This document shows positions 59,044-64,000 of a stretch of 64,000 nucleotides of DNA, piece after piece (position 1 is the first letter of the stretch; every line of letters starts with the position of its first letter). Made by a program: the position numbers and the translations under genes. The stretch covers positions 1-64,000 of the forward strand of contig NZ_PDBX01000002.1 in NCBI RefSeq assembly GCF_002564105.1, in the 5' to 3' direction. The notes under the pieces are model-generated. The model was not told where the DNA came from and did not search any database. It saw nothing but the letters and a program-made list of their open reading frames with translations. The stretch comes from Collimonas sp. PA-H2 (GTDB lineage: Bacteria > Pseudomonadota > Gammaproteobacteria > Burkholderiales > Burkholderiaceae_D).

Positions 59044-62019
59044 TCAATGCAGGTTTGAAGACCATTTGCTGCCTTCCACCCTTTCGACAGCGCCCTTGCG
59101 GCGCTCGGCCACGAAACGCGCGACGTCCGGATCCACGATGAAACTGGCGGCGGAGCGCGCCAGCAGGATGGCGTCAGGCGATTGCGGCTTGGCCACGATA
59201 AAGCCTTGCACGTAGTCGACCCCCAGCTTGGCTAGCGCTTCTATCATGGCGCAGTCTTCCACCCACTCGGCGATGCTCTTCATGCCAAGATTGCGGGCCA
59301 GCTCGACGATCGCTTCCACGATCGCCTCATTGGCGGGATGCTTGTTCATGCTTTGAATGAATGCGCCATCAATTTTCAGCGCGTCCGCCGACAAGCTCTT
59401 CAGATAGGTAAAAGAGGTATAGCCGGCGCCGAAATCGTCCAGCGCCACCTTGGCGCCCAGCGCCTGCAGCCGCTCGATGATGCGGCTGGTATGGTCGAGA
59501 TCGTGCAGCGCCACGCTTTCCGTGACTTCGATGCACAGCAAAGGCACCACCTGCAGATGCTTTTCCAGGATCACGAAAAGATCCAGGATGAATTTTTCAT
59601 CGTTGAGCGAGGCTCCGCTCAAATTCACGCACACGAACTTGGTCAGCGGCAGCTGCGCCTGGTGCTGGTCCAGCCACTCCAGCACGGTCGCCATGACCCA
59701 GCGGTCGATCACCGCGATGCTGCCGTTTTCCTCTGCCGCCGCGATCACCCGGGTGGCCGGCACCACCTTGTTGTCCGCATCGCGCAATCTGAGCAAGACT
59801 TCAAAATTCAGCGAGTCTTCCGGGTGCTGCAGCGACATGATCGGCTGCATTTCTACAAACAGGCCGGAAGGCAGGAATTCTCCGCCCAGCCTTTCGATCA
59901 GGCTGAGCTCTTCCAGCCGCTCGCGGAACACCGGCGCATTCTTGTGATACACCACGATATGTTCGTTATGGGCCTTCTTGGCTTCCCGGCAGGCGCGGTC
60001 GGCAGCGGAAATGGCGTCTTGCACCCGCATGCCGGCATCCACCTCGACCAGCCCGATCGAGCCCTTGACCTGGAATGCGCGTGCGCCAATGTGATAAGAC
60101 TGGTAGCTGATTTTCTGGATGATGGCGGAGCAGATTTCCGTGGCGGCGCCGATCCCCACATCCTGGAACAGGATAATGAATTCGTCGCCGCCGATGCGGC
60201 CGATATGATTGCCGTCGCCCAGCAACAGCTCGACCCGTTCGCACAGTTGCTTCAAGACCTCGTCGCCGGACTGATGGCCGAACAGATCGTTGATCAGCTT
60301 GAAGCGGTCCAGGTCCAGATAAGCCAGGGCCAGCGGCCGGTCGTCGCATTGGCGCTCGATGGCCTGCTCCAGCATGATCTCGATGCCGCGCCGGTTCAGC
60401 ACGCCAGTCAGGGGATCGTGCTCGGCCAGGAAGCGCAAGCGCTCGACGGCGTCGGAACGGTCGCTGATGTCTTGCAGCGAGCCTTCGATACGGCCATTGG
60501 CGAAGGTGGCTGTGACCAGATAGGTGCTGGCCTTGCCGCCGGCATCGGCAATCCCGTGCAGCTCGGTTTCATTGCCACCCTTACCGGACACGATATGCCA
60601 CAGCTTGTTATGCGCGCCGGGTTCGAAATAGTCATCCCATTTCTTCAGCCATGGGGCTCCGGCATCGTGGCCGAGTATTTTCTCCAGCGCCGGATTGGTG
60701 CGTACAAAGCTGCCGTCGGCAGAAAGCGTAAACAAGCCGATCGGCGTGACCTCATAAGTGGTGCGCAATTCTGCCTGGACCAGGGCTAGCTCGCGTTTTC
60801 CGGCACGCATCTGTTCGGCAAAAGCAAACGACGCCATCAGGCTCGACAGCAAGGCCACAATCACATTATTGGGGACTTCATCCAGCGTTTTGATGCCAAA
60901 TGCGGCGGCGACCACTTCATCCACCCGCGTGAACAGCACGACAAACATGGATGCGCAGTACCACAGCACCGCTCGGGTGCGGGCTTTCCAGACGATGCGC
61001 GCCAGCAGGAAGATCAATATGAGTATGCCGACCACGGTCCAGCACCATAGCACCGGCAAGAACCGCTGGTACGACAGCAATAAGGCGGCAATCAGCAGCA
61101 TCCCTCCGAGCCAGCGCAAAACGTTCTGCAGGAAAACGAAGCCGACCTGTTTCAACTCATTCTGGAACAGTCTGCCGAACAGGGTGAACGTCACGATGTA
61201 GTAAGTGGCGAAAGTCAGCTTGCGCAGCCATGGCAGCCACTGGTTGGGAATCGTCCAGATCAGCCAATGGGCATCCCACCCCATCGCATTGGCGCCCAGC
61301 CGCAGATTACCCAGCAGCCAGACGGCAAACAAGACATACATCCATTCGCGGTTGATCAGCGCCGCCACCAGCACGAACAGGGTCAGGGTCAACAGGCCGC
61401 CTTCCATCAAACCTATGCCGCGATAAAATTCCTTTTGCGACTGCTCGAAATCCGGGACGCTCCATTGGCGCACGGAAATTCGCGCCGGGCCGGAAAAAAC
61501 ACCCCTGCACAGCACCGTCGCCGGCAGAGCCTGCGCCGCCAGCGACAAGATAAATCCGGTCTTTTCAGTCCTGACCTGGCCATCGACACCGGAGCGGCTG
61601 CCGCTCCCAAGCAAACGCCGGCCCTCGTCTTGCCAGCAACTCACCTGCTGCGCGTGACGCGAAGGCAATTCCACTTCCGCCGTGCCGGAATCGGCGGCCG
61701 GCAGCACGATGAAGGAAAACCAGAATGGCGTTTCCAGCAATTGCGTATTTTGATAAGTCTTTTGAGGGGCGCCCGCCAGTTTCTGAAATGCCTGTTCCGG
61801 CTGCAAGTTCTGCTCCGGATCGCTCAGCACCCGCAACGGCGACGAAACCGGATCCTTGTGCCCAAAACGGCTATCAAGCGTCACGAACGCGAGGATCGTA
61901 AACAAGATAACCAAAGCTGGCACCAATACAACCGAAAAAAAGAAACCCAGCCAATCCCGCGGCTTTAGGTTATCGGTATTTTCTTCCGGCGTATCAGCAT
62001 GGAATAGCCACATAAACAT
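59044..62019 (-). CDS. Membrane diguanylate cyclase/phosphodiesterase (7TMR-like, PAS, GGDEF, EAL)
   Basis: A 991-residue signalling protein. One N-terminal helix (about 26-48), a periplasmic beta-sandwich (about 60-190), seven helices between about 205 and 400 (7TMR-DISM-like), a PAS domain (about 420-520), GGDEF (RIGGDEF at 608-614) and EAL (FEVLLRLRD from 739). The GGDEF core is intact but the usual RxxD inhibitory site five residues upstream is absent. EAL catalytic residues look mostly intact (E740, N799, E831, DDFGAGYTS 861-869, K882), though AEWVE replaces AEGVE. It makes or degrades c-di-GMP in response to an external signal. Confidence 0.93.
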   Translation of the reverse strand: MFMWLFHADTPEENTDNLKPRDWLGFFFSVVLVPALVILFTILAFVTLDSRFGHKDPVSSPLRVLSDPEQNLQPEQAFQKLAGAPQKTYQNTQLLETPFWFSFIVLPAADSGTAEVELPSRHAQQVSCWQDEGRRLLGSGSRSGVDGQVRTEKTGFILSLAAQALPATVLCRGVFSGPARISVRQWSVPDFEQSQKEFYRGIGLMEGGLLTLTLFVLVAALINREWMYVLFAVWLLGNLRLGANAMGWDAHWLIWTIPNQWLPWLRKLTFATYYIVTFTLFGRLFQNELKQVGFVFLQNVLRWLGGMLLIAALLLSYQRFLPVLWCWTVVGILILIFLLARIVWKARTRAVLWYCASMFVVLFTRVDEVVAAAFGIKTLDEVPNNVIVALLSSLMASFAFAEQMRAGKRELALVQAELRTTYEVTPIGLFTLSADGSFVRTNPALEKILGHDAGAPWLKKWDDYFEPGAHNKLWHIVSGKGGNETELHGIADAGGKASTYLVTATFANGRIEGSLQDISDRSDAVERLRFLAEHDPLTGVLNRRGIEIMLEQAIERQCDDRPLALAYLDLDRFKLINDLFGHQSGDEVLKQLCERVELLLGDGNHIGRIGGDEFIILFQDVGIGAATEICSAIIQKISYQSYHIGARAFQVKGSIGLVEVDAGMRVQDAISAADRACREAKKAHNEHIVVYHKNAPVFRERLEELSLIERLGGEFLPSGLFVEMQPIMSLQHPEDSLNFEVLLRLRDADNKVVPATRVIAAAEENGSIAVIDRWVMATVLEWLDQHQAQLPLTKFVCVNLSGASLNDEKFILDLFVILEKHLQVVPLLCIEVTESVALHDLDHTSRIIERLQALGAKVALDDFGAGYTSFTYLKSLSADALKIDGAFIQSMNKHPANEAIVEAIVELARNLGMKSIAEWVEDCAMIEALAKLGVDYVQGFIVAKPQSPDAILLARSAASFIVDPDVARFVAERRKGAVERVEGSKWSSNLH

Positions 62020-62147
62020 CGCGTCCGTAGAGTGAGAGGGTTCTACTGTACTGTAAAAAAAGCCACATTATTTTTTTCAGTAACAATAACACCCTCTCAT
62101 TATCATATTTTAACAATACTGAACTATATGACTATTCCGGCCCTTGA

Positions 62148-62945
62148 TCATCCCTTCCCTCTGCCGTGAAGGTCGCCGCGGCTGGGAGCAGATTGAGGGG
62201 CCGCCAGGAAATTGGAAGGCTGATCCAGCATCAAATCCGCATGGTGTATCTCAAACATCAAGGAAAACAGTGGATGGGCGGCGGCGCTCCAGCGCGCTCT
62301 GGCAGTCGCAACTTCAAACGCCATGACGCGGTGAGGCAGCATGCCGACGTGCTGCATGGGGATGAACTGGCCGCCGGCAAAGACATCTTGAAACAGCAAG
62401 GCGTCATATTGCCGGTCCAGAGGCGAACGCGCTGTGATCACCATCCAGTCGATCTCGTTTTCGACACAGTACAGAAAATAGGCTTTAAACAACAAGGTTT
62501 TCACCATCTTGCCGACCTGTCCGGGGGCTACGCCCAAACGTGTCGCCTCCGCCAGGCGCTGTCCCTGCAGCCACGCCGGCAAGGTCACCGAATGCTCCAG
62601 CACCAGGGGCTGGTCATGGTTGGTCTGGATGCGCATCGTACCTAAAGACGAGCCGTCGAGCTTGGACTCCGCCAACAGGATGATCGTATCCTGAGCCAGG
62701 TCTGCCGGTTCGAACCGCGACAGCTTACGCGCCAGTTCCGGCAAGTGGCGGCTATAGGCCGCATGCCGGATCCCTACCGCTTTCTGCAAAGCCTGTTCGT
62801 CATTCACTATGCGGATAGTGAACGGCAAGCGCTGCTCGCGCAGCGCCGCCACTGCTGGGTTCGAGGACGAGGAAGATGACGGCGGCGGCGTGCTGCCGCC
62901 GTCGGCGAGGTGGCCGGACGTGACGACTGTATGATCTTGTTTCAT
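62148..62945 (-). CDS. FeeM-like N-acyl amino acid synthase domain protein
   Basis: A 265-residue protein. After a low-complexity Pro/Ser linker (about residues 17-30) comes a GNAT/autoinducer-synthase-like domain: IRHAAYSRHLPELARKL, LGTMRIQTNHDQPLVLEHSV, and AEATRLGVAPG, the FeeM_cat arrangement related to LuxI synthases. FeeM makes long-chain N-acyl tyrosines. No acyl carrier protein or LuxR gene is next to it. Function is inferred from fold only. The ATG at 62945 is preferred over 62999. Confidence 0.75.
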   Translation of the reverse strand: MKQDHTVVTSGHLADGGSTPPPSSSSSSNPAVAALREQRLPFTIRIVNDEQALQKAVGIRHAAYSRHLPELARKLSRFEPADLAQDTIILLAESKLDGSSLGTMRIQTNHDQPLVLEHSVTLPAWLQGQRLAEATRLGVAPGQVGKMVKTLLFKAYFLYCVENEIDWMVITARSPLDRQYDALLFQDVFAGGQFIPMQHVGMLPHRVMAFEVATARARWSAAAHPLFSLMFEIHHADLMLDQPSNFLAAPQSAPSRGDLHGRGKG

Positions 62946-63139
62946 GTTGAATGCTCCGAAATAGAAAACATGGTTGGCCGTTTTATGCGCGTATTGCATT
63001 ACGGTATTGCCAGATTCTCACGTTCGGCACACTGTAGAAAACTAAACCCTGTCCGCGTTTAAGCCATTAGTGGCATATAACTCACGCAAAATGACTACTC
63101 GCCAACATTAATTTCCGCACATCAACATACTGCACCGTT

Positions 63140-63865
63140 TCAGTGCTGAGAGCCGCCCAGATACGCCGCCTTGACCGCAGGATCGTTCTTCAGCTTCTCG
63201 GCCGGGCCATGCACGGAAATCCGCCCATTTTCCAGCACATAGCCGTAATCGGCGACATTCAGGGCGGCGGCGGCGAACTGCTCCACCAGCAGCATCGTCA
63301 CACCCTCCGCCTTGAGCCGGGAAATGATGCGAAACACTTCTTCCACCAGGATGGGCGCCAGCCCCATCGAAGGTTCGTCGAGCAGTATCACTTCAGGGTT
63401 GAGCATGACGGCGCGCGCCATCGCCAGCATCTGCTGTTCACCGCCGGACAAGGTGCCGGCCAGCTGGCCTTGGCGCTCTTTCAAACGCGGGAACAGTTCC
63501 AGCGCCCGCTCCAGATCGAGCTTGATATCGCCGCGCGGACGCATGCGGGTGAAGCGCGGAAAAGCGCCTAGCAGCAGGTTGTCGACCACGCTCATGGTGG
63601 CGAACACGCGACGCCCCTCAGGCGAATGGGCCAGGCCGGCGCGGGCGATCTTGTGCGACGGCAAACCGGTGACGTCGACCCCGGCCAGCGTCACGCAGCC
63701 GGACTTGGCCTTGATCATGCCGGAGATGGCGCGCATGGTGGTGGTCTTGCCGGCGCCGTTGGAGCCGATCAGGGTCACCACTTTGCCTTTCGGCACGTCC
63801 AGCGAAATACCGTGCAGCACTTCAACCTTGCCGTAAGCCGCATGCAAATTGGAAATCGAGAGCAT
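63140..63865 (-). CDS. livF: Branched-chain amino acid ABC transporter ATPase LivF
   Basis: A 241-residue ATPase. Walker A is GSNGAGKTT, the signature LSGGEQQMLAMARAVM and Walker B VILLDEPSMGLAP, the last being the LivF hallmark; HSPEGRRVFATMSVVDNL is also LivF-specific. It energises uptake of branched-chain amino acids or related compounds. It begins one base after the stop of livG, so they are co-transcribed. Confidence 0.93.
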   Translation of the reverse strand: MLSISNLHAAYGKVEVLHGISLDVPKGKVVTLIGSNGAGKTTTMRAISGMIKAKSGCVTLAGVDVTGLPSHKIARAGLAHSPEGRRVFATMSVVDNLLLGAFPRFTRMRPRGDIKLDLERALELFPRLKERQGQLAGTLSGGEQQMLAMARAVMLNPEVILLDEPSMGLAPILVEEVFRIISRLKAEGVTMLLVEQFAAAALNVADYGYVLENGRISVHGPAEKLKNDPAVKAAYLGGSQH

Positions 63866-63866
63866 C

Positions 63867-64000
63867 TTATAACCCCGCTGGCTTGGAAGTGGATGGCACA
63901 CCGGCCTCGGCTGCAACTACAGCAGCAGCGCTGTCAGCGTCTTCGCCGGCGCTGCCACCGAGATAGGCTTCGATCACCTTGGCATCGCTTTGCACCGCCG
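63867..64000 (-). CDS. livG: Branched-chain amino acid ABC transporter ATPase LivG (C-terminus only)
   Basis: Only the last 43 codons are visible: VIEAYLGG, the conserved end of LivG, followed by a low-complexity Ala/Glu tail and stop. TAA is followed by one base and the livF start. The remaining sequence lies beyond the right edge. Confidence 0.8.
   Translation of the reverse strand, partial: AVQSDAKVIEAYLGGSAGEDADSAAAVVAAEAGVPSTSKPAGL

Overview
The window looks like chromosome from a betaproteobacterium of the Oxalobacteraceae type; Collimonas is my best guess. The reasons are high GC coding sequence, the gene order ygfZ / mltG-tmk-holB-pilZ, an ArgO-like exporter, and many single-TM and lipoprotein genes typical of soil and rhizosphere relatives. 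The genus is inferred from gene content and was not tested by any search.

Layout. 1-14.7 kb: ordinary housekeeping and envelope genes: a TAXI-type receptor end, an ABC-FtsX-lipocalin operon, a LysR/MFS efflux pair, small lipoproteins, and an ECF sigma/anti-sigma pair divergent from a Tat metallophosphoesterase and a CuA-like cupredoxin. 14.9-20.7 kb: a free-standing DUF4096 transposase-like protein, an AraC regulator, a dehalogenase-like protein, a secreted nuclease, an NHL-repeat lipoprotein, two overlapping micro-ORFs and an orphan Hcp. 20.9-24 kb: the most striking part. A Fur-box promoter is followed by an unknown secreted protein and a full-length homologue of Pseudomonas exotoxin A. It has a Sec signal, a receptor-binding domain, a translocation domain with a furin-like site in a disulfide loop, and an ADP-ribosyltransferase domain with the expected catalytic residues and a KDEL-like C-terminus. 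24-36.3 kb: an OprC/NosA-type copper receptor, a flavin amine oxidase and ThDP enzyme pair, two promoter-like copies with identical spacing, a tRNA 2'-phosphotransferase, and a RibD-like reductase that ends in an attC-like site, so it looks like a stray integron cassette.

36.36-48.97 kb: a 12.5-kb genomic island in tRNA-Ser(UGA), bounded by a 136-bp direct repeat and without a visible integrase. It carries a giant trimeric autotransporter with about fifty 18-residue stalk repeats, a second DUF4096 protein, an AraC regulator, an IS3-family element with its target duplication, a gene broken at a poly-G tract, and several unknown small genes. 49-64 kb: core genes again (hemW, rdgB, pilZ, holB, tmk, mltG, ygfZ), a GGDEF/EAL membrane protein, a FeeM-like acyltransferase, and livF/livG at the window end.

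How it fits together. The toxin operon is iron-regulated by sequence and its target, diphthamide on eukaryotic EF2, is absent from bacteria, so no immunity gene is required. With the large adhesin and secreted nuclease this suggests a bacterium that interacts with eukaryotic hosts or prey (fungi, protists or animals). That ecological reading is inference.
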